Assembly: GCA_041484135.1 (NCBI GenBank)
Contig: JBGPHD010000003.1
Coordinates: 1 to 47,629 of the forward strand
Length of the DNA: 47,629 nucleotides
From: JACORV01 sp041484135
GTDB taxonomy: Bacteria > Gemmatimonadota > Gemmatimonadetes > Gemmatimonadales > JACORV01
Direction of reading: 5' to 3'
The stretch's first letter is position 1. Every line of letters begins with the position of its first letter. Below, piece after piece: positions 25,269 to 33,377 of this stretch. Made by a program: the position numbers and the translations under genes. The notes beneath the pieces are model-generated. The model saw only the letters and a list, made by a program, of their open reading frames with translations. It made no database searches and was not told the origin of the DNA.

Positions 25269-25928
25269 TCAGGGCGTGGAACCCTCGATTCCGCGCCGCC
25301 GCAGCGCGTCCTTGAGCGCCGCCAGAACCGCCGTCAGTCGCCGGTACACATGGAAGGGCGTCGGGAACCGCATGATCCTGGCGATCTCACGCGCCGAGTG
25401 GCCGTCGTCGAAGCGCAACGACAACAGCAGGCGGTCGGGCGGCGCGAGCCCGGCGACGGCCGTGAGGAGAGCTTGCTCGAGTTCCCGGGTTTGCAGCTCG
25501 GTATCGGGGCTGGTGTTCTCCGGCTGGCTGAGGCGGTCGGGATCAACCTGGTCGCCGAGGAGATCGGCAAGGCGCGTGCGCACCAGTCGCAGCTGTTCGC
25601 TCGCGGCGCCCTCGCCGCGCGGCTGCCCGTAGCGCTGCCGTACGTGATCCACGCACAGTCGTCGGGCCACCATGACCAGCCAGGTGGTGAACTTGGTCCC
25701 CGGCATCGGCGTGTACGCACGCAGCCGGCGGAGGTCGTCCTGTCGCAGCGACTCGAGGACGAAGGCGTACGCGTCCATGGCCGTGTCGTGGTCGCGGCTG
25801 ATCGAACGGGCGGTGTGCACGAGCAGGCGCGTCCGCAAGGACACAAACGCGTCCCAGGCCGCTTCGCGCTGGGCGTCATCCGTGGCATGCAGCAAGCGGC
25901 TGAGCTCGGAAGGGAGGGATTCGGCCAT
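25269..25928 (-). CDS. ECF-type RNA polymerase sigma factor
   Basis: 219 aa from ATG 25928, which has GAGG seven bases upstream; an earlier Met at 25961 has none. Region 2: DAYAFVLESLRQDDLRRLRA then KFTTWLVMVARRLCVDHVRQ. Region 4: LAPPDRLLLSLRFDDGHSAR then EIARIMRFPTPFHVYRRL, a helix-turn-helix. First gene of the operon reaching to 16048 and divergent from the lepA remnant. Presumably drives its own operon and is silenced by the downstream anti-sigma factor. Confidence 0.88.
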   Translation of the reverse strand: MAESLPSELSRLLHATDDAQREAAWDAFVSLRTRLLVHTARSISRDHDTAMDAYAFVLESLRQDDLRRLRAYTPMPGTKFTTWLVMVARRLCVDHVRQRYGQPRGEGAASEQLRLVRTRLADLLGDQVDPDRLSQPENTSPDTELQTRELEQALLTAVAGLAPPDRLLLSLRFDDGHSAREIARIMRFPTPFHVYRRLTAVLAALKDALRRRGIEGSTP

Positions 25929-26068
25929 GCGCGCCTCGAGTATCCGGACTGGCGACTCCATGGTAGCAGGGGCGTCATGCGGGCGATAGGCGGCGCGCCC
26001 GGGGCCAGCAGACGGTCGTATCGGGGTCACGATGGCGACCGCCCGCGCCTGAGGGCCCCGTCACGGGG

Positions 26069-26074
26069 TATATT
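26069..26074 (+). promoter_or_regulatory. -10-like box before the lepA remnant and heptosyltransferase operon
   Basis: TATATT followed by an 11-base gap to ATG 26086, the same arrangement as for lepA at 14060. No Shine-Dalgarno is visible. It lies in the region between the divergent sigma factor gene and this operon (25929-26085), which otherwise shows nothing I can name. Confidence 0.45.
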
Positions 26075-26085
26075 CTCTTCCCGCA

Positions 26086-26202
26086 ATGACACCTCGGCAC
26101 ACCTGCAACTTCCGCGCTGAAACCCGCGTCGAGCGGTGCTGGAGCGCGCGCACCTCCGAGCGCCAGCCGGAGGTGTTTCTCGCAGTGTTGAAGGTCGAAT
26201 GA
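26086..26202 (+). pseudogene. 38-codon in-frame remnant of a lepA gene
   Basis: The ORF begins MTPRHTCNF (LepA: MDARHIRNF) and ends EVFLAVLKVE-stop (LepA: EAFLAVLKVE-stop), with unrelated sequence between. It thus keeps both ends of a LepA-like protein with about 560 codons lost. In the last eight codons all residues equal those of lepA at 15847-15870 but five codons differ synonymously, so it is not a fresh copy of that gene. Promoter box, spacing and start are kept, and its TGA overlaps the next ATG (ATGA at 26199-26202). It may now serve only as a leader cistron that couples translation to the heptosyltransferase. Confidence 0.7.
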
Positions 26203-27251
26203 CGGCCCGCGTCAGCCGGTCCATCAATCGCGGCCTGGTGATCCAGACCGCGTTCCACGGCGACGTCATCCTCACCACGCCCCTGATCCGCCGCGCGGCC
26301 GAGCGGTCCGGCGCCCCGGTGGACGTGGTCACCCTCCCCATCTCGGCGCCGGTGCTCGCGAACAACCCCAGCGTGCGCGAGGTCATCGTCTTCGACAAGC
26401 ACGGGAGCGACCGCGGCCCTGGCGGCTTCTTCCGGATGGTGCACAAGCTCCGGGTGCGGCAGTACAGCACCGCGTATCTCGCGCAGGCGAGCCTGCGCTC
26501 GGCGCTGCTCGCCTTTCTGGCCAAGGTCCCCCGGCGGATCGGCTTCCGCGGGGCGGCGGGCCGGTGGTTCTACACCCACGAGGTGACGACCCGCGGCGAG
26601 CCGCACCAGGTCGAGCGGCTCCTCGCCCTCGCCGACGGCGCGCCCGACCGGCGCGAGCCCGAGATCTTCCCCGCGGCGGGGGAGCGCGCGGCGGTGGACG
26701 CGCTGCTCGCGGAGGCCGGCATCAGCGGGGAGTTCGTGGCGCTCGCGCCCGGCTCGCAGTGGGCCCCCAAGCGCTGGCCCTACTACGCCGAGCTGGCGCA
26801 GGCGCTCATCGCCGAGGTGCCGCTGGTGCTGGTGGGCGGCCCCGGCGACCGCGCGGACGCGCGCGCGATCAAGCACGCGCTGGCGGGCCGCGGCACTCTC
26901 GCCGACGGGGTGGGCACGCTGTCGATCCTCGCGGCCGGCGAGCTGATCCGCCGCGCGTCGCTGCTCGTCACCAACGACTCGGCGCCGGTGCACCTCGCTT
27001 CCGCCGTCGGCACGCCGGCCATCGAGATCTACGGCCCGACGGTGCCCTCGTTCGGCTTCGCGCCGCGCGCGGAATTCTCGCGGATCGTGGAGCCGGACCC
27101 GATGACGTGCCGCCCGTGCAGCCATCACGGGCCGGTGGTCTGCCCGCTGGTGCACCACCACTGCATGCGGAACACCCAGGTGGGCCGCGTGCTGGCCGAG
27201 GTGCGGACGGTGCTCCAGATTGTCCGGACGCACGCGAGGAGGTCGGAGTGA
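26199..27251 (+). CDS. glycosyltransferase family 9 (heptosyltransferase)
   Basis: 350 aa enzyme expected to add heptose to the LPS inner core at the cytoplasmic face of the inner membrane. Motifs: RGLVIQTAFHGDVILTTPLI at the N-terminus, FVALAPGSQWAPKRWP, VPLVLVGGPGDRADA, LLVTNDSAPVHLASAVGTP (acceptor/ADP-heptose region) and CRPCSHHGPVVCPLVHHHCM at the C-terminus, a Cys/His cluster common in heptosyltransferase II. ATG 26199 chosen for the ATGA overlap with the small upstream ORF. Resembles WaaF, but the acceptor cannot be set from sequence. Confidence 0.9.
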   Translation: MTARVSRSINRGLVIQTAFHGDVILTTPLIRRAAERSGAPVDVVTLPISAPVLANNPSVREVIVFDKHGSDRGPGGFFRMVHKLRVRQYSTAYLAQASLRSALLAFLAKVPRRIGFRGAAGRWFYTHEVTTRGEPHQVERLLALADGAPDRREPEIFPAAGERAAVDALLAEAGISGEFVALAPGSQWAPKRWPYYAELAQALIAEVPLVLVGGPGDRADARAIKHALAGRGTLADGVGTLSILAAGELIRRASLLVTNDSAPVHLASAVGTPAIEIYGPTVPSFGFAPRAEFSRIVEPDPMTCRPCSHHGPVVCPLVHHHCMRNTQVGRVLAEVRTVLQIVRTHARRSE

Positions 27252-28231
27252 GGTTCCTGGTGGGGGTGGATCTGGGCGGCACCAACATCGTCGTCGGCAC
27301 CGTGGCCGAGGACGGCTCGGCGCTGCACGGCGTGCGCGCCGACTGGACGCGGCCCGAGGAAGGCGCCGACGCGGTGATCGCGCGGATGGCGCGGCTCGTC
27401 GAGGAGTCCATCACGGAGGCGGGACGCGTCGCGGGCATCACGCGCGACCGCATCGCGGGCGTGGGGATCGGCTCGCCGGGACCGCTGGACCGTGAGGCGG
27501 GGATGGTGCTCGTCACCCCCAACCTCGGCTGGAAGAACCTCCCACTCCGGCAGCTGGTGAGCGACGCCACCGGCCTCCCCGCCACGCTGGACAACGACGC
27601 CAACTGCGCCATCTACGGCGAGTGGTGGGTGGGCGCGGCGAAGGGCTCGCGCTATCTCGTGGGCATCACGATCGGGACGGGGATCGGCGGCGGGATCGTG
27701 CTCGACGGGAAGATCTACCACGGCGCGGGCGACGCGGCGGGCGAGATCGGCCACATGACCATCGACTCCACGGGCCGGCGCTGCAAGTGCGGCAACTACG
27801 GCTGCCTCGAGGCGTACGCCTCGGGGCCGGCGATCGCCGCGCGCGCGGTCGAGGGCGTCGAGGCCGGTGCCGACACCAAACTCCCCGACTACGTCGGCGG
27901 CGACCTCGCGAAGATCACGGCGCAGACGGTGTACGAGGCCGCGCACGACAACGACGATTTCGCGCTCGAGGTGGTGCGCGACACCGCCAAGTTCTTGGGC
28001 GCGGGCGTCGCCAACCTCATCAACATCTTCAATCCCGACACCTTCGTGATCGCGGGCGGCGTGACGCTCGCGGGAGACAAGCTCTTCCTGCCCCTCAAGG
28101 CCGAAGTGAAGCGGCGCGCCTTCAAGCCGGCGTGGGAGCGGTGCAAGATCGTGCCGGCGGAATTGCCCGGGACCGCCGGAGTCTATGGCGCGGCCGCGAC
28201 CTTCAAGATGCAGACGTGGGGCGAGGTCTGA
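27248..28231 (+). CDS. ROK-family sugar kinase (glucokinase-like)
   Basis: 327 aa from GTG 27248, overlapping the heptosyltransferase stop (GTGA). Phosphate-binding motif VGVDLGGTNIVVGTV, sugar-binding TLDNDANCAIYGEWW, GTGIGGGIV, GEIGHM and the ROK zinc motif CKCGNYGCLEAYAS. The family phosphorylates glucose or related sugars; glucokinase is the likeliest activity. It sits with a PfkB kinase immediately downstream. Confidence 0.93.
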   Translation: MRFLVGVDLGGTNIVVGTVAEDGSALHGVRADWTRPEEGADAVIARMARLVEESITEAGRVAGITRDRIAGVGIGSPGPLDREAGMVLVTPNLGWKNLPLRQLVSDATGLPATLDNDANCAIYGEWWVGAAKGSRYLVGITIGTGIGGGIVLDGKIYHGAGDAAGEIGHMTIDSTGRRCKCGNYGCLEAYASGPAIAARAVEGVEAGADTKLPDYVGGDLAKITAQTVYEAAHDNDDFALEVVRDTAKFLGAGVANLINIFNPDTFVIAGGVTLAGDKLFLPLKAEVKRRAFKPAWERCKIVPAELPGTAGVYGAAATFKMQTWGEV

Positions 28232-29211
28232 AGCAGCTCGGGGTTCTTGGCACCATGGTCTGGGACACGATCGTGGGCCGCGATGCGGGCGCGCCTCCCG
28301 TCGAGGAGTGGGGCGGCATCGGCTACGCGCTCGCCGGACTCGATGCCTCGCTCCCCGCGGACTGGCAGGTGGTGCCCCTCGTCAAAGTGGGCCGCGACCT
28401 CGCGCCGCGCGCGCAGGAATTCCTGCGCGGCCTCTCCCGCGCGAGCGGCGCCCGCTTCATCGAGGTCCCCGATCCCAATCCCCGCGTCCGCTTGAACTAC
28501 CTCAGCGACGAGCGCCGCTGCGAGGGGCTCACGGGCGGGATCCCGACCTGGACCTGGGGAGAGCTGGGGCCGCTGGTGATGGGCCTCGACGCGCTCTACG
28601 TCAACTTCATCACCGGCTTCGAGTGCGATCTCGCCACCGCGCAGGCGCTGCGCCACGCCTTCGCCGGTCCCATCTACGGCGACCTGCACTCGCTCGCGCT
28701 GGGGCGCGCGGCGGACGGCGAACGCTACGCGCGGCCTATCGCGGACGCGGCGGAGTGGCTCGCCTGCTTCGACGTCGCGCAGCTCAACGAGGGCGAGATG
28801 GACCAGCTCGGCGACGAACCGCTGGCGCTGGCCGCCGCCGCCCTGGAACGCGGCGTCTCCGCCGTGTGCGTGACGATGGGCGGACGCGGCGCGGTGTACC
28901 TCGCCGCGGGCGACTTCACCTCGCTCGCCCTTCCCGGGTTCACGCATCGCCGCGCCGAGCGGTCGGTGCGCGGCAGGCCGATCGTGCGCACGGCGCTGGT
29001 CAAGACCGAGGGAGCGCCCGCCGCCGGGGACCCCACCGGCTGCGGCGACGTCTTTGGTGCGACGCTCGTGGCCATGCTGCTCGCGGGGACCGATCTCGAG
29101 CCCGCGGTCTCCGCCGCGAACCGGATGGCGCGGCGCAATGTCACGTATCGCGGCGCCACCGGACTCGAACATCACCTGCGCGGCGCGCTCTCCGGCGCCA
29201 AGGCCTCATGA
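28216..29211 (+). CDS. PfkB-family carbohydrate kinase
   Basis: 331 aa with the GTG start used here. N-terminal strand KQLGVLGTMVWDTI, and the PfkB signature at the C-terminal side: GDPTGCGDVFGATL with the catalytic Asp in GCGD. Start is uncertain: GTG 28216 and ATG 28255 are standard codons, but the ATG would remove the first beta strand, while a CTG at 28228 overlaps the ROK stop as CTGA, copying the four-base junctions of the rest of the operon. Substrate unknown; family members phosphorylate fructose, ribose, nucleosides and similar. Confidence 0.85.
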   Translation: MGRGLKQLGVLGTMVWDTIVGRDAGAPPVEEWGGIGYALAGLDASLPADWQVVPLVKVGRDLAPRAQEFLRGLSRASGARFIEVPDPNPRVRLNYLSDERRCEGLTGGIPTWTWGELGPLVMGLDALYVNFITGFECDLATAQALRHAFAGPIYGDLHSLALGRAADGERYARPIADAAEWLACFDVAQLNEGEMDQLGDEPLALAAAALERGVSAVCVTMGGRGAVYLAAGDFTSLALPGFTHRRAERSVRGRPIVRTALVKTEGAPAAGDPTGCGDVFGATLVAMLLAGTDLEPAVSAANRMARRNVTYRGATGLEHHLRGALSGAKAS

Positions 29212-30107
29212 GCACCGTCATCGACGTCCCCCAGCGCTTCGACGACCGCTCGTTCGAGCTGTTCACGGAGGGCTTCGCGCGGGTGGACGGGACCGCGCGG
29301 GTCATCGTGGACGCGCACGCGTGTGAGTGGATCTCGCCGTTCGGGTTCGTGGGGCTCCTCGCCGCGGGCCAGGCGCTCCTCGAGCGGACCGGGGCGAAAC
29401 CGCTCCTCACGGTGCCCAAGGACCGGGACGTGGCGCACTTCTGGTCGCGCTGCGGCTTCTTCGCCCAGGCGGACGAACTGTACGAGATCCACGGCGTGGT
29501 GCCGCGGGTGAAGCCGGCGCCGACGACCGTGCTGCTCGAAGTGACCCCGGTCAGGGTCGCCGACGACGTCCACGCCGTTGTGTCCCATATCCAGGAGCGC
29601 TCCGCCGCGATCCTCACCGGCGAATTGGGACTCGACGCGAAGGCGACGATGGGATTCGGTATGGCGCTTTCCGAAGCTTGTCAGAATATTGTGGAGCACG
29701 CGGGCACGGGTGGTTGGGTCTCCGTGCACGCGTACACCTGGCGCCGTCTCGGCAAGCGGGTCGTGGTGATCGCCGTGGCCGACGCCGGGGTAGGGTTCCG
29801 GCACACTCTCGAACCAACGCAGGGCAAGGCATTCGGCGACCGGTGGGGCGATGGCGCCGCGCTGGAGGCGGCCTTGCTGCATAACGTCAGCCGGTTCCGG
29901 GATCCGGGACGCGGCCAGGGGCTGGCCGGGATCAGCCGGTACCTGAACCGCTGGCAGGGCAAGATCAGCATCCGGAGCGGGACGGCCCGCATCGCGATCT
30001 TCCCCGCGTGGGAGGTCGAGGACCAGGCCAGGATAGATGGATTGGCGCCGTTCCCCGGCGCGCAGGTGCAACTCGTCATCCCCGCGGGGGCACAAGAAAC
30101 GAAGTGA
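29208..30107 (+). CDS. STAS-like / HATPase_c fusion protein (possible anti-sigma-type kinase)
   Basis: 299 aa, ATG overlapping the PfkB stop (ATGA). Residues about 1-100 look like a STAS-type domain (VIVDAHACEWISPFGFVGLL). Residues about 130-270 are a GHKL ATPase with N-box ALSEACQNIVEHA, G1 DAGVGF and G2 GRGQGLAGI. SpoIIAB/RsbW-like kinases have this ATPase core and phosphorylate STAS partners; a STAS protein follows directly. It may form a partner-switching pair that links sugar or envelope state to gene expression (inference). Confidence 0.75.
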   Translation: MSTVIDVPQRFDDRSFELFTEGFARVDGTARVIVDAHACEWISPFGFVGLLAAGQALLERTGAKPLLTVPKDRDVAHFWSRCGFFAQADELYEIHGVVPRVKPAPTTVLLEVTPVRVADDVHAVVSHIQERSAAILTGELGLDAKATMGFGMALSEACQNIVEHAGTGGWVSVHAYTWRRLGKRVVVIAVADAGVGFRHTLEPTQGKAFGDRWGDGAALEAALLHNVSRFRDPGRGQGLAGISRYLNRWQGKISIRSGTARIAIFPAWEVEDQARIDGLAPFPGAQVQLVIPAGAQETK

Positions 30108-30655
30108 TCAACCAGATCGATGTGCGGGCGGTCCTCTCCCGCAGCGTGGCCGAGTTCCATTACGACCTCGTGACCCGCCCGACGGGTCGCGCCGTCCGCA
30201 CCTCGATCGAGGCCGAGCTGGAACGGTACCAGGGCATGAGCGTCGTGGTCCTCGACTTCTCCGCCGTCCGGTTGATCGACTGGTCCTGCGCCGACGAGAT
30301 CGTGGCCAAACTCCTCCAGGCTTCGCTCACCCCCGGCTCTTCCGCCGCCGAGCTGTTCTTCGTGATCCGCGGGCTCTCGGAGCACAACGCCGAGCTGCTC
30401 GAGGAGGTCCTGCTGCGCCACCAGCTGGCGATGGTGCTCGAGGAGGGCGGGACGCTCCGGCTCCTCGGCTGGGTGGCCGAACGGGCCCGCCTGGCGTTCG
30501 AGCACCTGACGGCCCTGGGCAGCGCCGCGGCTGACGAGATGGCGGCGGACCTCGCCTGCTCGCTGGACGAGGCGAAGTCCCTCCTCGACGACCTGGTCGG
30601 CCGGCGGCTCGTCCTGCGCGCGGCCGAACGCTACCGGCCCCTCTCCGCCGCCTAG
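30104..30655 (+). CDS. STAS-domain protein with winged-helix-like tail
   Basis: 183 aa from GTG 30104, overlapping the previous stop (GTGA). STAS core around residues 40-75: SVVVLDFSAVRLIDWSCADE; the Ser in DWSC is at the place phosphorylated in SpoIIAA-type anti-anti-sigma factors. The last about 50 residues (DLACSLDEAKSLLDDLVGRR) resemble a helix-turn-helix or winged helix. Probably the partner of the upstream ATPase. Target unknown. Confidence 0.7.
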   Translation: MINQIDVRAVLSRSVAEFHYDLVTRPTGRAVRTSIEAELERYQGMSVVVLDFSAVRLIDWSCADEIVAKLLQASLTPGSSAAELFFVIRGLSEHNAELLEEVLLRHQLAMVLEEGGTLRLLGWVAERARLAFEHLTALGSAAADEMAADLACSLDEAKSLLDDLVGRRLVLRAAERYRPLSAA

Positions 30656-30659
30656 CCGG

Positions 30660-31817
30660 ATGAAGAAGCGCACGCAAGGCCCCTCGACGATCGCCATCCA
30701 CGGGGAGGGCGGCGCCCGCGGCACCGCCGACCCCATCGCCACGCCCATCTTCCAGTCCAGCACCTTCGTCGCGCCGTTCGGTCCCGCCGATGACGTGCTC
30801 TACACCCGCTACGGCAACAACCCCAACCAGATCCGGCTCGCCGAGCGGCTGGCGCGGCTCGAGGGCGCGGAGGCGGCGATCTTCGTGGGGAGCGGCATGG
30901 GCGCCACCGCCCTGGCGCACCTCGCGGTGCTCCAGCCGGGGGACCACATCCTGGCGAGCGAGTGGATCTACGGCGGCACGCGCCGGCTCTTCACCGAGGA
31001 GTTCGCGCGGCTGGGGATCGAGACCACCTTCGTGAACCCGGACCGCCGCCGCGACTGGCGGCAGAAGCTGCGCAAGAACACCCGGGTGATCTTCGTGGAG
31101 ACGCCGACCAACCCGGTGATGCGCGTCCTCGACCTCGACTGGCTGAGCATCCTCACCAAGGCCGAGGGGATCGCGCTGCTGGTGGACTCGACGTTCGCCT
31201 CGCCCATCAACTTCCGGCCCCTGGAGCACGGCGCCGACGTCGTCATCCACTCCGTCACCAAGTACCTCAACGGGCATTCGGACGTCATCGCCGGCGCGGT
31301 GGCCGGCACGTCGATCTTCGTGGAGGAGGTGCGGAGCCGCATGAAGGTCTGGGGCCAGGCCCTCGACCCGCACTGCGCCTGGCTGATCGAGCGGGGGATG
31401 AAGACCCTGGCGGTGCGCATGGCCCGGCATAACGAGACGGGCCTCACGGTGGCGACCTGGCTCGAGGACCAGCCCAAGGTGCGCACCGTGCGCTACCCGG
31501 GGCTCGCCTCCCACCCGGACCACGAGCTGGCCGCGAAGACGCTGGACGGGACCAGCGGCATGGTCGGCGTGGAGCTGGCCGGCGGCCCGCGCGCCGCCGA
31601 GCGGTTCCTCAAGGCGCTCCGGATGATCGCCCATGCGCCGAGCCTGGGGGGCGTGGAGTCCCTGGTGTCGGAGCCCCGCTTCACCTCGCACGCCATGATG
31701 ACCGCCGACCAGCGCGCCGCGGCCGGTATCCCCGACGGGTTCCTCCGGTTCTCCCTCGGCCTCGAAGACGCCGAGGACATCATCGCCGACTTGGCCCGGG
31801 GACTCGCGGCAGCCTAG
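30660..31817 (+). CDS. PLP-dependent trans-sulfuration enzyme (Cys/Met metabolism)
   Basis: 385 aa fold-type I PLP enzyme. YTRYGNNPNQ near residue 45, VGSGMGATALAHLAVL, VETPTNPVMRVLDL, VDSTFASPIN and the PLP lysine in HSVTKYLNGHSDVIAGAV. The family includes cystathionine gamma-synthase, cystathionine lyases, homocysteine synthases and methionine gamma-lyase, which cannot be separated by eye. Last gene of the plus-strand operon; a -10-like box for ftsE overlaps its stop codon. Confidence 0.9.
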   Translation: MKKRTQGPSTIAIHGEGGARGTADPIATPIFQSSTFVAPFGPADDVLYTRYGNNPNQIRLAERLARLEGAEAAIFVGSGMGATALAHLAVLQPGDHILASEWIYGGTRRLFTEEFARLGIETTFVNPDRRRDWRQKLRKNTRVIFVETPTNPVMRVLDLDWLSILTKAEGIALLVDSTFASPINFRPLEHGADVVIHSVTKYLNGHSDVIAGAVAGTSIFVEEVRSRMKVWGQALDPHCAWLIERGMKTLAVRMARHNETGLTVATWLEDQPKVRTVRYPGLASHPDHELAAKTLDGTSGMVGVELAGGPRAAERFLKALRMIAHAPSLGGVESLVSEPRFTSHAMMTADQRAAAGIPDGFLRFSLGLEDAEDIIADLARGLAAA

Positions 31818-31820
31818 ATT
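31815..31820 (+). promoter_or_regulatory. -10-like box for ftsE
   Basis: TAGATT overlaps the stop codon of the PLP enzyme, seven bases before the GTG of ftsE, the distance expected if transcription starts at the start codon. No Shine-Dalgarno is visible. Confidence 0.4.
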
Positions 31821-31827
31821 CACCCCC

Positions 31828-32523
31828 GTGATCAAGTTCACCAACGTCACGAAAGACTACCCCAAGACCGGCGCCGCCCTGAAGGACGTCACCTTCCATG
31901 TCGCCAAGGGCGAGTTCGCGTTCTTGACCGGCCACAGCGGCGCCGGGAAATCCACCGCGCTCAAGATGATGTACCTGGCGGACCGGCCGACGACGGGCGA
32001 GGTGCGCGTCTCCGGCTTCGCCACCGCCCGGATGAGCCAGCGGGAGATCCCGCGCCTGCGGCGCCGCCTCGGCATCGTCTTCCAGGACTTCCAGCTCCTC
32101 GCCGACCGCACCGCGGAAGAGAACGTGGCCTTCGCCCTCGAGGTGACGGGCGCCCGCCGCGCCACCATCGGCCCGCGGGTGATGCGGGTGCTGACCCAGG
32201 TCGGGCTGGCGAGCAAGGCGGGCCAGTACCCGCGCGAGCTCTCGGGCGGTGAGCAGCAGCGGGTGGCCATCGCCCGCGCCCTGGTGAACGACCCGCTGGT
32301 CCTCCTCGCCGACGAGCCCACCGGGAACCTCGACGAGCGCGCCACCCGCGGCATCGTGCAGCTCCTCAAGGACATCAACGCCAGCGGGACGGCGGTGGTG
32401 ATGGCGACCCACGACCTCGACATCGTGCGGAGCATGACGGCGCACCTGATCGAGCTCCAGCAGGGCGCGGTGGCGTACGACTCCGCCGACGAGGCCGCGC
32501 AGCCCGAGGCGGCCGCGCCGTGA
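31828..32523 (+). CDS. ftsE: cell-division ABC ATPase FtsE
   Basis: 231 aa, GTG start. Walker A GHSGAGKST, Q-loop VFQDFQLL, signature LSGGEQQRVAIARAL, Walker B LLADEPTGNLDE, H-loop MATHDLD. FtsE pairs with FtsX to switch on cell-wall amidases through EnvC at the septum. FtsX starts at the overlapping GTGA and EnvC follows, so the complex is encoded as one unit. Confidence 0.95.
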   Translation: MIKFTNVTKDYPKTGAALKDVTFHVAKGEFAFLTGHSGAGKSTALKMMYLADRPTTGEVRVSGFATARMSQREIPRLRRRLGIVFQDFQLLADRTAEENVAFALEVTGARRATIGPRVMRVLTQVGLASKAGQYPRELSGGEQQRVAIARALVNDPLVLLADEPTGNLDERATRGIVQLLKDINASGTAVVMATHDLDIVRSMTAHLIELQQGAVAYDSADEAAQPEAAAP

Positions 32524-33377
32524 GCCTCATCCTGCGCGAGACCGCCCTCGCCTTCAAGCGGGCGCCCGTCCTCTCGGCGCTGTCGGTCACGACGATCGCG
32601 TTCTCGCTCTTCGTGTTCGGCCTCTTCGGCCTGGTGGCGGTCAACATCCGCCGCACCATCGGCGACGTGGCGGAGCGGGTCGAGGTGGTGGCCTATCTCA
32701 AGCGAGGCACCGCGATCGAGACGGTGACGATGGCCTCCCAGGACATCGAGGCGTTCCCCGAGGTCTCGCGGGTGGTGTACGTGACCGAGGAGGACGCGCT
32801 CGCCCGCGCGCGCCGCGACCTCACCGAGTTCAAGGACATCTTCCAGGACCTCGAGTCCAACCCGCTCCCCGGCTCGCTGGACGTGAGGCTCAAGCCCGCG
32901 TTCCGCGACGCGGTGCACGCGGCCGCGGTCGCGGAGCGGCTCCGCGCCTACGCCTTCATCGACGACGTGCGCTACGGGCAGGACTGGGTGGAGAAGCTGG
33001 ACCGGCTGCGGAACATCGCGGGGGCCGTGGGCGCGGTCGTGGGCGCCGCCTTCGCGATGGTGGCCATCATCATCATCGGCACCACGATCCGCATGGCGGT
33101 GCTCCAGCGCAGCCGCGAGATCGCCATCATGCGGCTGGTCGGCGCCACCGACGGGTTCATCCGCCGGCCCTTCCTGCTCGAAGGGCTCCTCAAGGGGCTG
33201 CTCGGCGGCCTGGGCGCGCTCGGCCTCTGCTACGCGGCGTACGCGATGATCGACGCCTACCTCATCCGGGCCTCGTTCTTCACCTCGACCCAGGCGATCG
33301 TCGGGGTGGCCGCCGGCGGGCTCCTCGGACTTCTCGGCAGCACCGCGAGCGTGGGCCGGCACCTCAGGAATGTCTAG
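32520..33377 (+). CDS. ftsX: cell-division permease-like protein FtsX
   Basis: 285 aa. One N-terminal membrane helix (LSVTTIAFSLFVFGLFGLVA), an extracytoplasmic domain (VEVVAYLKRGTAIETVTMAS to about residue 155) and three C-terminal helices (AVGAVVGAAFAMVAIIIIGT; LLKGLLGGLGALGLCYAAYA; IVGVAAGGLLGLLGSTASVG). The coupling-helix region MAVLQRSREIAIMRLVGA is conserved. Overlaps both ftsE and envC. Confidence 0.93.
   Translation: MSLILRETALAFKRAPVLSALSVTTIAFSLFVFGLFGLVAVNIRRTIGDVAERVEVVAYLKRGTAIETVTMASQDIEAFPEVSRVVYVTEEDALARARRDLTEFKDIFQDLESNPLPGSLDVRLKPAFRDAVHAAAVAERLRAYAFIDDVRYGQDWVEKLDRLRNIAGAVGAVVGAAFAMVAIIIIGTTIRMAVLQRSREIAIMRLVGATDGFIRRPFLLEGLLKGLLGGLGALGLCYAAYAMIDAYLIRASFFTSTQAIVGVAAGGLLGLLGSTASVGRHLRNV

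Noticed and set aside
24606..26120. 504-codon plus-strand open frame opposite the sigma and anti-sigma genes
   Set aside because: The minus-strand genes have sigma region 2/4 and zf-HC2 motifs; this frame is a GC-composition shadow.
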